From: Candidatus Aminicenantes bacterium UBA2190
GTDB lineage: Bacteria > Acidobacteriota > Aminicenantia > UBA2199
Assembly: GCA_002335385.1 (NCBI GenBank)
Contig: DCVK01000059.1
Span: 486 to 63,971 of the forward strand
Direction: 5' to 3'
DNA: 63,486 bases
A model generated the notes under the pieces. That model ran no database searches and was not told the DNA's origin. It saw only the letters and a list, made by a program, of their open reading frames with translations. Below are positions 16,030 through 23,467 of this stretch, one piece after another. Position 1 is the first letter of the stretch, and every line of letters starts with the position of its first letter. A program made the translations under genes and the position numbers.

Positions 16030-17412
16030 TCACAGCAGATGTTTGGTCAAAAACTCGTCCACCTCGGGAAGGCCGGCCTGCATCACGATGTAGCCGTCGT
16101 AGGCCTCCCTCAGGGTGATCTCGCCGGCGATGGGGGTCAGCATGATGCGCCGGACCTCCTCGCGGTCCTTCGACTGCCCCAGAGCCCAGCACAGTTTCAT
16201 GTAGGCCACCTCGGGGAGCATGTTCTCGCAGGGGATGATCCCCAGGTCCAGCAGGTAGCGGCCGGTGTCGTAGACGTTCATGTGGACGTAGCCCCACAGC
16301 GTCTGCACCGTCATGTAGATGTGCATCCCCGATTCCACCGCCCGCCGGAAGACCGGGAAGAGGTTGCGGTTCACGTGGCCCAGGCCGGTCCCGGCGATGA
16401 TGAGCCCCTTGTACCCCTTCTCGATGACCGCCTCCACCATGTCCTGGTTGAGGTTGGGGTAGTAGTAGAGGAGGGTGACCCGCTCCTCGAACGCCGTGTT
16501 GATGGTGACGGTGCGGTCTTCCCGGCGGGGGTTGAAGTCGGCGGTCAGCGTCACCACTTCCTTCGTGTTCACCGTGGCCAGCGGCCGGTCGCCGATGGTG
16601 CGGAAGGTGGAGCGGTAGGAGGAGTGCATCTTGCGCACCCGCGTCCCCCGGTGCAGGAGGTCGAACTGGTCGGAGGTGGGGCCGAACATGCACACCATCA
16701 CCTCGGCGATGGGGCTGTGGGCGGCGGTGAAGACGGCGTTCATCAGGTTGAGGGCCGCGTCGGAGGAGGGGCGGTCGGAGGAGCGCTGGGAGCCCACCAG
16801 GACGATGGGGATGGGCGGCTTGGGGACCATGAAGGAGAGGATGCCCGCCGTGTGGTGCAGGGTGTCGGTCCCGTGCCCGATGACGATGCCGGCGTATCCC
16901 TCCTCGATGGCCGCCTTGCACGCCTCGGCCAGCGGGATGTACTGCTTGGGCCCCATGTCCTCGGAAAAGATGCCGAAGAGCTTCTTGGTGGTGAGGTTGG
17001 CGATGTCGGCCAGTTCGGGGACGGCCCCGTAGAGCTCGCCGGGCGAGAAGGCGGGGATGACGGCGCCCGTCTTGTAGTCGAGGCGCGAGGCGATGGTGCC
17101 GCCCGTGCCCAGCAGCTTGACGTTCTTCTTCTCCCTGGAGACCGGGAACTCCTTCTCGGGGATCTTGTAGTGCGCCTCCTTGTAGCCCAGCTCCTCCATC
17201 CCGCTCACCGTGCCGGCGTCGATGCCGACATTGTAGCCGGTGGCCAGCTTGAGCACGATGTGGCGGTCGTCGTCGTTCTCCGATCGCGGCAGCACGATGC
17301 CGCGGAAGTCGCCGCGCGTGGTCTTGACGGCGGCGTCGCTCCAGACGCGGATGTTGAACTTCTTGAGCAGCTCCAGCGCCGGGCCCTTGTAGCCCTTGAA
17401 GAGGTCGCTCAT
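16030..17412 (-). CDS. gatD: Glu-tRNA(Gln) amidotransferase subunit D (archaeal type)
   Basis: GatD is the asparaginase-like glutaminase of GatDE, releasing ammonia that GatE uses to turn Glu-tRNA(Gln) into Gln-tRNA(Gln). Residues 1-90 match the GatD-specific small beta-barrel (RVWSDAAVKTTRGDFRGIVL, HIVLKLATGYNVGI). The asparaginase part keeps the catalytic residues: Thr106 in LLGTGGTIAS, Thr182-Asp183 in GHGTDTLHHTAG, and Lys261 in VRKMHSSYRSTF. SQRSSDRPSSDAALNL is also typical. The N-terminal barrel and 460-residue length separate it from plain L-asparaginases (about 330). The ATG overlaps the gatE stop by 4 nt. As far as I know, GatDE is found in archaea, so a bacterial copy is unexpected. 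Confidence 0.95.
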   Translation of the reverse strand: MSDLFKGYKGPALELLKKFNIRVWSDAAVKTTRGDFRGIVLPRSENDDDRHIVLKLATGYNVGIDAGTVSGMEELGYKEAHYKIPEKEFPVSREKKNVKLLGTGGTIASRLDYKTGAVIPAFSPGELYGAVPELADIANLTTKKLFGIFSEDMGPKQYIPLAEACKAAIEEGYAGIVIGHGTDTLHHTAGILSFMVPKPPIPIVLVGSQRSSDRPSSDAALNLMNAVFTAAHSPIAEVMVCMFGPTSDQFDLLHRGTRVRKMHSSYRSTFRTIGDRPLATVNTKEVVTLTADFNPRREDRTVTINTAFEERVTLLYYYPNLNQDMVEAVIEKGYKGLIIAGTGLGHVNRNLFPVFRRAVESGMHIYMTVQTLWGYVHMNVYDTGRYLLDLGIIPCENMLPEVAYMKLCWALGQSKDREEVRRIMLTPIAGEITLREAYDGYIVMQAGLPEVDEFLTKHLL

Positions 17413-19409
17413 GCGGCACCTCCCTTCCCGATCTGCGCCGCCAGGTCGCGCAAGGGCAGGTTGCCCAGCGCCGCTGGGCGCAATTGGCCGGCGATCCAGC
17501 GTCCCGCCGCAGCGGGATCCTTGGAGGTGGCGATCTTCTGGTACTTTTTCTTCAGAATGGGCAGCGGCGCCATGATCTCCTTTTTGCCCAGCTTCCTGAA
17601 GCCGACGGTGGTCAGCAGCGATTGGAAGTCAATGTTCGGGTGCTCGAGCAGCACCGGCAGCATGGCCCTGGCGATCTCGCGCTCCAGACCCTCCTTCTTG
17701 AGAAAGGCGAAGAGTCCGTGGAGGCGGTCGAACTGGAACGAAGCCTCTCCTGAAGGCACCCGCTGCGAGGATCTCTTGCGGCCCAGCAGATGCTTGAGGT
17801 CGTGGGCCAGCAGCGTGGCCACGAAGCGCGGCTCGGCCTGGAAGTCGACGTGGATCCTCTCGATGAGCGGCGCCAGGTTGTGCTTCAGCAGGAAGGCAAA
17901 GGCGTCCTGGGGCACCCTCCACTCGCGGAACTGGGCGAAGCGGCGGCTGACGCCGACGGGCATGCCGGCACGCAGGCGCTCGATCAGCTCCTCCTCGATC
18001 GGGATCGGCGCCGAATCGGTGTCCGGGTACATGCGGTCGGGACCGGGCAGGACGCGCTCGAAGAGGGTGGTGCCGTCGGGAAGTCCCTTGCGCGTCTCGT
18101 TGGGCACGCCCTGGAAAGCGAGACGGCAGCGTTCTTCGATCGTCTCCAGGGCCGTCTTGACGTCGTCGTCCGCCGCCCAGAACAGCAGCTGGGCATCTTC
18201 GTCCTTCGCCGGGAGCACCTGGCGCACCTCCTGGAAAAGGGCTTCGTCCGGCGCGGCTTCGACAGGCTCGGAATGGAGCATGTTGGGCTTTTCCAGGCAG
18301 GCGATGACCTTCAGGCGGCCGGCGATCTCGTCGGCAAAGGTTTTGCCGGGCTGGGTGAAGAAGGAAAGGATGCCCCGGAAGCCGGGAAGATTGACCGCCA
18401 GCAGGCGCAGCCTGTTCTTCCGCGCCTCGCGCAGCAGCGGATGCCTGCCGTTCAGGGCCTCGAGGTCCAGTTCCCTGGTTCCGACCTTCCAGTCCGCGGG
18501 GTCGGGGATGCGCCGGCGCAGCTCGTCACGGATCTCCAGCAGCGCCTTCTGGCGGAAGGCCTCGTTATGCACCAGCTCGGGGATCCAGGCGATGTGGGCG
18601 ACGCCCTTGATCTCCACGCGCGTGCCGCCGGCGACGCTGACGTTGACGTCCTCGCGGGCGGCGCCGATGCCGGTGCGCACCTTGCCGGTGCTGCGCGCCA
18701 GAAAGCGCAGATAGTGCGCCGCCTCGGCCGCCTCATCGGGAGTGAGCATGTCGGGATAGGTGACCATCTCCATCAGCGGCATGCCCAGGCGGTCGGTGGA
18801 GTAGACGCGCACGTGCCCCGCGTCGGAGACCTCGCGGCAGGCGTCCTCCTCGACGCTCACCTGGATGATGCGCACCTTCTTCCGCGCGAGCGGGATCTCG
18901 CCCTCGATGCCCAGGATGCCGGTGCGTTGGAAGCCGGTGGGGATGCTGCCGTCGAGGTACTGCTTGCGCGTGATGTGCAGCTCGCCGACGATGTTGCATT
19001 GGAGCAGCAGCGCCGCCTCGATGGCGATCTCCATGGCCTGGCGGTTGAGCAGGAAAGGGGGCGTGTCGTCGATCTCGTAGGTGCAGGTGGTTTCGTTCTT
19101 GATGCGGTAGATGACGACCTTGCGCGTCTTGAACTCCATCAGCGCCGTGCCGTCGTACTCGCCCAGCTCGGACAGGGTGGGCCGCATGTGGCGGACGATC
19201 TCGGCGTCGTAATCGTCGTGGTCGTGGTAGCGGCCGGCGGGGCAATGGCAGAAGAGTTTTTTATCGGTCAGCAGCTGCTGGTGGATCTCCAGACCGCACT
19301 TGAAGCCCAGCGCGGAATACGCTTCCGCCCGGGTTTCCCGGCGCGGGGTCCAGCCGACCCGCTTCCTGCTGCTCTCGTGATTCAGCTGTGGATCGAAGGA
19401 GATTTTCAT
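17409..19409 (-). CDS. gatE: Glu-tRNA(Gln) amidotransferase subunit E (archaeal type)
   Basis: GatE is the kinase/amidase subunit that binds tRNA(Gln), phosphorylates the Glu and accepts ammonia from GatD. The 666-residue protein shows GFKCGLEIHQQLLTDKKLFC (residues 35-54), the cradle motifs YLDGSIPTGFQRTGI and REDVNVSVAGGTRVEIKG, then an inserted GAD domain (about 325-440; LRLLAVNLPGFRGILSFF) that GatE shares with bacterial AspRS and GatB lacks. A helical tRNA-binding tail follows (about 500-666). Length and the GAD insertion exclude GatB (about 480). It starts the operon gatE-gatD-glnA, with GAGGAAAA before the ATG and a strong promoter 24 nt further up. No GatA, GatB or GatC gene is in the window. 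Confidence 0.95.
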   Translation of the reverse strand: MKISFDPQLNHESSRKRVGWTPRRETRAEAYSALGFKCGLEIHQQLLTDKKLFCHCPAGRYHDHDDYDAEIVRHMRPTLSELGEYDGTALMEFKTRKVVIYRIKNETTCTYEIDDTPPFLLNRQAMEIAIEAALLLQCNIVGELHITRKQYLDGSIPTGFQRTGILGIEGEIPLARKKVRIIQVSVEEDACREVSDAGHVRVYSTDRLGMPLMEMVTYPDMLTPDEAAEAAHYLRFLARSTGKVRTGIGAAREDVNVSVAGGTRVEIKGVAHIAWIPELVHNEAFRQKALLEIRDELRRRIPDPADWKVGTRELDLEALNGRHPLLREARKNRLRLLAVNLPGFRGILSFFTQPGKTFADEIAGRLKVIACLEKPNMLHSEPVEAAPDEALFQEVRQVLPAKDEDAQLLFWAADDDVKTALETIEERCRLAFQGVPNETRKGLPDGTTLFERVLPGPDRMYPDTDSAPIPIEEELIERLRAGMPVGVSRRFAQFREWRVPQDAFAFLLKHNLAPLIERIHVDFQAEPRFVATLLAHDLKHLLGRKRSSQRVPSGEASFQFDRLHGLFAFLKKEGLEREIARAMLPVLLEHPNIDFQSLLTTVGFRKLGKKEIMAPLPILKKKYQKIATSKDPAAAGRWIAGQLRPAALGNLPLRDLAAQIGKGGAA

Positions 19410-19421
19410 TTTTCCTCGGCG

Positions 19422-19435
19422 AGTGAATGTTCACT
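19422..19435. promoter_or_regulatory. Operator-like palindrome over the gatE promoter -10/+1
   Basis: AGTGAATGTTCACT has two 6-bp inverted arms around TG. It overlaps the -10 box by 3 bp and covers the expected transcription start, which is where a repressor dimer would block initiation. The regulator is unknown. Confidence 0.5.
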
Positions 19436-19461
19436 ATAAGCCCGGCATGCCGGTTTGTCAA
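19433..19461 (-). promoter_or_regulatory. Promoter of gatE-gatD-glnA operon
   Basis: On the minus strand TTGACA (reverse complement of 19456-19461), exactly 17 bp, then TATAGT (reverse complement of 19433-19438). The spacer holds a perfect 12-bp palindrome, CCGGCATGCCGG (19442-19453). The leader to the ATG at 19409 is about 17 nt and contains the ribosome binding site GAGGAAA. Confidence 0.8.
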
Positions 19462-19542
19462 CGCCTTTCCGGGCGCCGATTTTCCTCGCACCAGGGGAAA
19501 TCGCCCGCGCCGTGCCGTCAGACCCCATCTTCAGGAGGCAAC

Positions 19543-20673
19543 ATGAAAAAGCTGGCTTCATTATCCATTGTCTGGACCTTGGCAGCGGCCCTCGGCCTGC
19601 AGGCGAAAACACTCCCGGCCCCGGCAACGCCGGCCGCCGGCATCCAGCTGGCGATCCTGCTCGACACCTCGGGATCCATGGACGGCCTGATCGACCAGGC
19701 GCGCTCGCGCATCTGGAAGATCGTCAACGAGCTGGCCACGGCCCGCAGGAACGGCCGGGCGCCGCGTTTGCAGGTGGCGCTGTACGAATACGGCCAGAGC
19801 TCCATCCCGGCCGTCCAGGGCTACCTGCGCCGCGTCGTTCCCTTGAGCGGGGACCTGGACCGCGTTTCCGAGGAGCTTTTCCGGCTGCGCACCAACGGCG
19901 GCGAGGAATACTGCGGCCGGGTCATCCAGGCGGCGGTCGACGGGCTCGAATGGAGCGGCGGCCCCCATGACCTGAAAATGATCGTCATTGCCGGCAACGA
20001 GCCGTTCACGCAGGGACCGAGGGACTACCGCACCGCCTGCCGCGAAGCGATCGGGCGCGGCATCGTCGTCAACACCATCTTCTGCGGCAGTTATCAGGAG
20101 GGCCTGGGCAGCGGCTGGAAGGCCGGGGCCGACCTGGCCGATGGCCAGTACGTGGCCATCGACGCCGATCACACCCCGCCGCCAGTCAGCGCCCCGCAGG
20201 ACGACGAGATCGCCCGGCTGGGCCGCAAGCTGAACAGGACCTACGTCGCCTACGGCCGCGAGGGCGGCAGCGGCAAGAAGCGCCAGGAGGAGCAGGACAT
20301 GAACGCGGCCTCGGTCAGTGCCGAGATCGCCGTGCAGCGCGTTGCGGCCAAGGCCGCGCCGCAGTACAGCAACTCCGCCTGGGATCTGGTCGACGCCCAC
20401 AAAGCCGGGGCAGTGAAGCTGGAGGAGCTGCGCGAGGACGAGTTGCCTGCGGAGATGAAGGGCATGTCGGCCGGCGCACGCCTTGGGTACGTGGACGCCA
20501 TGCGCATGCAGCGCGAGATACTGCAGAAGAGGATCGCGGCGCTGCACGCCGAGCGCGAACGCTTCGTCCAGGACAATATGAAGAAGCAAGCGGGAGCCGG
20601 CACCCTGGACGAGGCCATCCTCGGCGCCTTGCGCCGGCAGGCGGAGAAGAAGGGCTTCGCCTTCGTGAAATAG
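19543..20673 (+). CDS. Secreted von Willebrand factor A domain protein
   Basis: The 376-residue protein has a signal peptide (MKKLASLSIVWTLAAALGLQA) and then a vWA domain with the MIDAS motif DTSGSMDG (near residue 38), LRTNGGEEYCGRVIQ as the second metal-site loop, and MIVIAGNEPFTQG. A Lys/Arg/Glu-rich helical region follows (about 240-376). AGGAGG sits 5 nt before the ATG; the frame is open further up but without sense. It is followed after 24 nt by a second vWA protein, so the two probably act together in the periplasm or at the surface, binding a protein partner through a divalent metal. I cannot name a substrate. Confidence 0.8.
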   Translation: MKKLASLSIVWTLAAALGLQAKTLPAPATPAAGIQLAILLDTSGSMDGLIDQARSRIWKIVNELATARRNGRAPRLQVALYEYGQSSIPAVQGYLRRVVPLSGDLDRVSEELFRLRTNGGEEYCGRVIQAAVDGLEWSGGPHDLKMIVIAGNEPFTQGPRDYRTACREAIGRGIVVNTIFCGSYQEGLGSGWKAGADLADGQYVAIDADHTPPPVSAPQDDEIARLGRKLNRTYVAYGREGGSGKKRQEEQDMNAASVSAEIAVQRVAAKAAPQYSNSAWDLVDAHKAGAVKLEELREDELPAEMKGMSAGARLGYVDAMRMQREILQKRIAALHAERERFVQDNMKKQAGAGTLDEAILGALRRQAEKKGFAFVK

Positions 20674-20697
20674 CCGCCGGCAGGGACGGAGGATCCC

Positions 20698-22941
20698 ATG
20701 AAAAGCAGGATGAGCAGGATGCTGGCGTCGTTCCTCGCGATCCTGGCCGTCAACGCCGGAACGCTGCTGGCCGACGGCTTCATCATCATTCCCCGCCCGC
20801 CGCGGCCGCCCCGGCCGGGGCCGGTGTCACCTTTTCCGCTGCAGGTCGTCCGCCACGATGTGCGGGTGACGATCGACGACCAGCTGGCCACCACCACGGT
20901 GGACCAGGAATTCTACAACCCCAACGACTCCCGCCTCGAGGGATACTACCTGTTCCCGCTGCCGAGCGGCTCCGTCATCAAGGGGTTCAGCATGTGGATC
21001 GACGGCCGGGAGACACGGGCCGAGCTGCTCGACGCCGCCAAGGCGCGGGGCATCTACGAGGACATCGTGCGCCGGCTGCGCGACCCGGCGCTGCTGGAGT
21101 ATGACGGCCGCGGCGTTTTCAGGATGCGCGTCTTCCCCATCGAGCCCCGCAGCCGCAAGCGGATCAAGATCGCCTACCACGAGGTCCTGGAAAAAGACAA
21201 CGGCGCCATAGCCTACCTCTACCCGCTGGCGACCGAGAAGTTCTCGGCCAGGGCCATTCCCGAGGTCAGCCTCGTCCTGGACATCCGCTCGGCATCGCCC
21301 CTGGCCGGCATCCACTGCCCCACCCACGGCGTGGAGATCACTCGCCCCGCGCCCGGACGCGCCACGATCAGCTACTCGGCCCGCGACGCCCTCCCCGACC
21401 GCGACTTCCGCCTGTTCTTCACTCCCGCGGCGGGACGCTTCGGCTTCTCCCTGCAGGCCTGCCGGCCCGGCGGTCAGGACGGCACATTCTTCCTCAGCGT
21501 CTCCCCCGGCTCCGGCCGCGACAGCGGCCAGGTTGCCTCCCGGGACATCACCTTCGTCGTTGACACCTCGGGCAGCATGGCCGGCAGGGCGCTGGAGCAG
21601 GCGCGCGAGGCCATGGCCTATTGTCTGGGCCGGCTGAACCGCGGCGACCGCTTTAATATCGTCCGCTTCGCCACCGAGGCGGAGCCGCTCTTTCAGGGGC
21701 TGGTCCCCGCGTCGGGGACGAACCTGGGCCGGGCGAAGGAGTTCGTCGCCGGCTGGCAGGCCGCCGGCGGCACCAATTGCGAGGAGGCGCTCAGGGTCGC
21801 CTTGCAGGAAAAGGCGCCCTCGGGCCGGTCGCGGGTGATCGTGCTGGTCACCGACGGCCGGCCGACCATCGGCGAGATTGCCGAAGAGGCGCTGCTGCGC
21901 CTCATCGAGACCGCGGGAGGCGCGGGCGGTCCAGGCCGAGGGGAACTGCGCCTGTTCCCCTTGGCGATCGGCAGCGAGATCAATACCCATCTGCTGGACG
22001 GGTTCGCCGAGCGGACGCGCACCTTTCGCACCTATATTCCCGCGGGCGCTGACATCGAGGAAGGCATCGCCCGCTTCTACGACAAGATCAGCTCTCCGGT
22101 CCTGAGCGACGTCCGCCTGGACATCTCGCCCGGCGTCCGCGCCGCGCAGGTTCACCCGCGCCAGCTGCCCGACCTGTACCGCGGATCCACCCTGACGGTC
22201 GTCGGCCGCTATCAGGGATCGGGCGCAGCGACGTTCACCCTGCGCGGCAAGGTCAACGGCCGCTCCGAGGAGTTCACCTTCCGGGCCGACCTGCCGCGGG
22301 AGAGCCTTGACCACGATTTCCTGCCGCCGTTGTGGGCCGCCCGCCGCGTCGGCTACCTGCTTGACCAGATCCGCCTGCACGGCGAGGACCGGGAGCTGGC
22401 CGACGAGGTGACGCGCCTGGCCCGGCAGTACGGCATCGTCACGCCATACACCAGCTACCTGATCGTCGAGGATGAAAAGGTCCGGCGTGAACGCGGCGAC
22501 CTGGCCGAAAGCGACATGACCGTCGGCGGCCTGCCGGCGGCCCCGGGCCTGGCGCGGGAGCACCGCGAGGAATTCGCCGCCATGAAGGACAAGTCGGGGA
22601 CGGGCAGCGTGCGCGCCAGCGTGGAGCTGCAGAAGCTGAACCAGGCGGCGGCCTTCGACGCCACGCGCTCCGGGGCGGGCAGCGCCGGCGAGATGGCCGG
22701 CCAGGTCAGGACCGTCCGCGGCGTGGCGTTCTATCTCAACCAGGGCACCTGGGTCGACGGCCGCATCCAGGGAAAAAGCGGGCTGACGACGACGCGCGTC
22801 ATCTTCGCCTCGGAGCAGTATTTCGCACTGCTGAACAAACAGCCCGGGCTGTCGCCGCTATTGGCGCTGGGCCGCCACATCCGCTTTTTGCTGGACGGCC
22901 GCGTCTTCGAGATTTTCGACCCCGGCGCGGCGGCCGGCTGA
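20698..22941 (+). CDS. Secreted VIT + vWA domain protein
   Basis: The 747-residue protein has an N-terminal signal peptide, a Pro/Arg stretch (IPRPPRPPRPGPVSPF), a VIT domain (about 50-180; TVDQEFYNPNDSRLEGYYLF, then SVIKGFSMWIDG and ARGIYEDIVRR), and a vWA domain with intact MIDAS DTSGSMAG (about 290) and VLVTDGRPTIGE. The same architecture occurs in inter-alpha-trypsin-inhibitor heavy chains and many bacterial surface proteins. The last 200 residues hold a second beta-rich part (VRGVAFYLNQGTWVDGR). It is paired with the vWA gene before it. It ends 1 nt before the convergent osmC-family gene. Confidence 0.85.
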   Translation: MKSRMSRMLASFLAILAVNAGTLLADGFIIIPRPPRPPRPGPVSPFPLQVVRHDVRVTIDDQLATTTVDQEFYNPNDSRLEGYYLFPLPSGSVIKGFSMWIDGRETRAELLDAAKARGIYEDIVRRLRDPALLEYDGRGVFRMRVFPIEPRSRKRIKIAYHEVLEKDNGAIAYLYPLATEKFSARAIPEVSLVLDIRSASPLAGIHCPTHGVEITRPAPGRATISYSARDALPDRDFRLFFTPAAGRFGFSLQACRPGGQDGTFFLSVSPGSGRDSGQVASRDITFVVDTSGSMAGRALEQAREAMAYCLGRLNRGDRFNIVRFATEAEPLFQGLVPASGTNLGRAKEFVAGWQAAGGTNCEEALRVALQEKAPSGRSRVIVLVTDGRPTIGEIAEEALLRLIETAGGAGGPGRGELRLFPLAIGSEINTHLLDGFAERTRTFRTYIPAGADIEEGIARFYDKISSPVLSDVRLDISPGVRAAQVHPRQLPDLYRGSTLTVVGRYQGSGAATFTLRGKVNGRSEEFTFRADLPRESLDHDFLPPLWAARRVGYLLDQIRLHGEDRELADEVTRLARQYGIVTPYTSYLIVEDEKVRRERGDLAESDMTVGGLPAAPGLAREHREEFAAMKDKSGTGSVRASVELQKLNQAAAFDATRSGAGSAGEMAGQVRTVRGVAFYLNQGTWVDGRIQGKSGLTTTRVIFASEQYFALLNKQPGLSPLLALGRHIRFLLDGRVFEIFDPGAAAG

Positions 22942-22942
22942 C

Positions 22943-23338
22943 TCAGCGGCTGGACGCGTACAGATTGAACTTGGGGGGCTGCTGCAGGTGCTTTTTCACC
23001 GTGCAGGCGTGGGCCGCCTGCACCACGGCGGCGCGGTATTTTTCCGGGAAGGAAGCGGGCAGGACGATCTCGATGTTCACCTGGCCGATCATGTGGCTTT
23101 CGAGGTCCCAATCCATGCTCTGGCGCAGCTCGATCTGCGAAACGTCGATGCCCCTGCCCTGGCAGAAAGAGAGGACGTAGAAGCCGGCGCAGGTGCCCAG
23201 CGAGGCCAGAAAAAGATCGAACGGCGACGGGGCGCTGTTATCGCCGCCACCGGATGCCGGCTGGTCGGTCTTGTGGGTAAAGCCGTTGTACTCGGCATCC
23301 ACTCTCTTCCCGCCGGGGAACGTGATCTTCATGTCCAT
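22943..23338 (-). CDS. OsmC/Ohr-family protein
   Basis: The 131-residue protein fits the OsmC family of thiol peroxidases: KITFPGGKRVDAEYNGF, GGGDNSAPSPFDLFLASLGT, CAGFYVLSFCQGRGID and a second Cys in VVQAAHACTVKKHL. The two Cys that reduce organic peroxides are both there (CAG and ACT). Its order of motifs is closer to the YhfA-like than the Ohr branch. The ATG at 23338 is preceded by AAGGAG; the frame is open 37 codons further up, without homology. A fair promoter lies at 23425-23453. Confidence 0.85.
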   Translation of the reverse strand: MDMKITFPGGKRVDAEYNGFTHKTDQPASGGGDNSAPSPFDLFLASLGTCAGFYVLSFCQGRGIDVSQIELRQSMDWDLESHMIGQVNIEIVLPASFPEKYRAAVVQAAHACTVKKHLQQPPKFNLYASSR

Positions 23339-23424
23339 GTGAATTCTCCTTGGATCGTGTGGCCCGGGTTTCCCCTGCTCCATCCGGCAGTGGCTCACCC
23401 GGAAAGACCCAACCGCCCAACTAT

Positions 23425-23453
23425 ATTGTAACCAAAATGATCGCAGCAAGCAA
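23425..23453 (-). promoter_or_regulatory. Promoter candidate for osmC-family gene
   Basis: On the minus strand TTGCTT, 17 bp, TACAAT, followed by a leader of about 80 nt to the start at 23338. It lies between the kinase stop at 23468 and osmC. Confidence 0.5.
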
Positions 23454-23467
23454 TCCTTCTCATCCCG

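Noticed and set aside
16030..17412. Plain cytoplasmic L-asparaginase for the gatD frame
   Set aside because: It is longer (460 residues), has the GatD N-terminal barrel, and is translationally coupled to gatE.
15757..18714. Plus-strand open frame of about 985 codons opposite glnA, gatD and gatE
   Set aside because: Composition is that of a shadow; the minus-strand genes are recognised family members with catalytic residues.
17409..19409. GatB of a GatCAB complex for the gatE frame
   Set aside because: The GAD insertion, 666-residue length and partner gatD point to GatE; there is no gatA or gatC.
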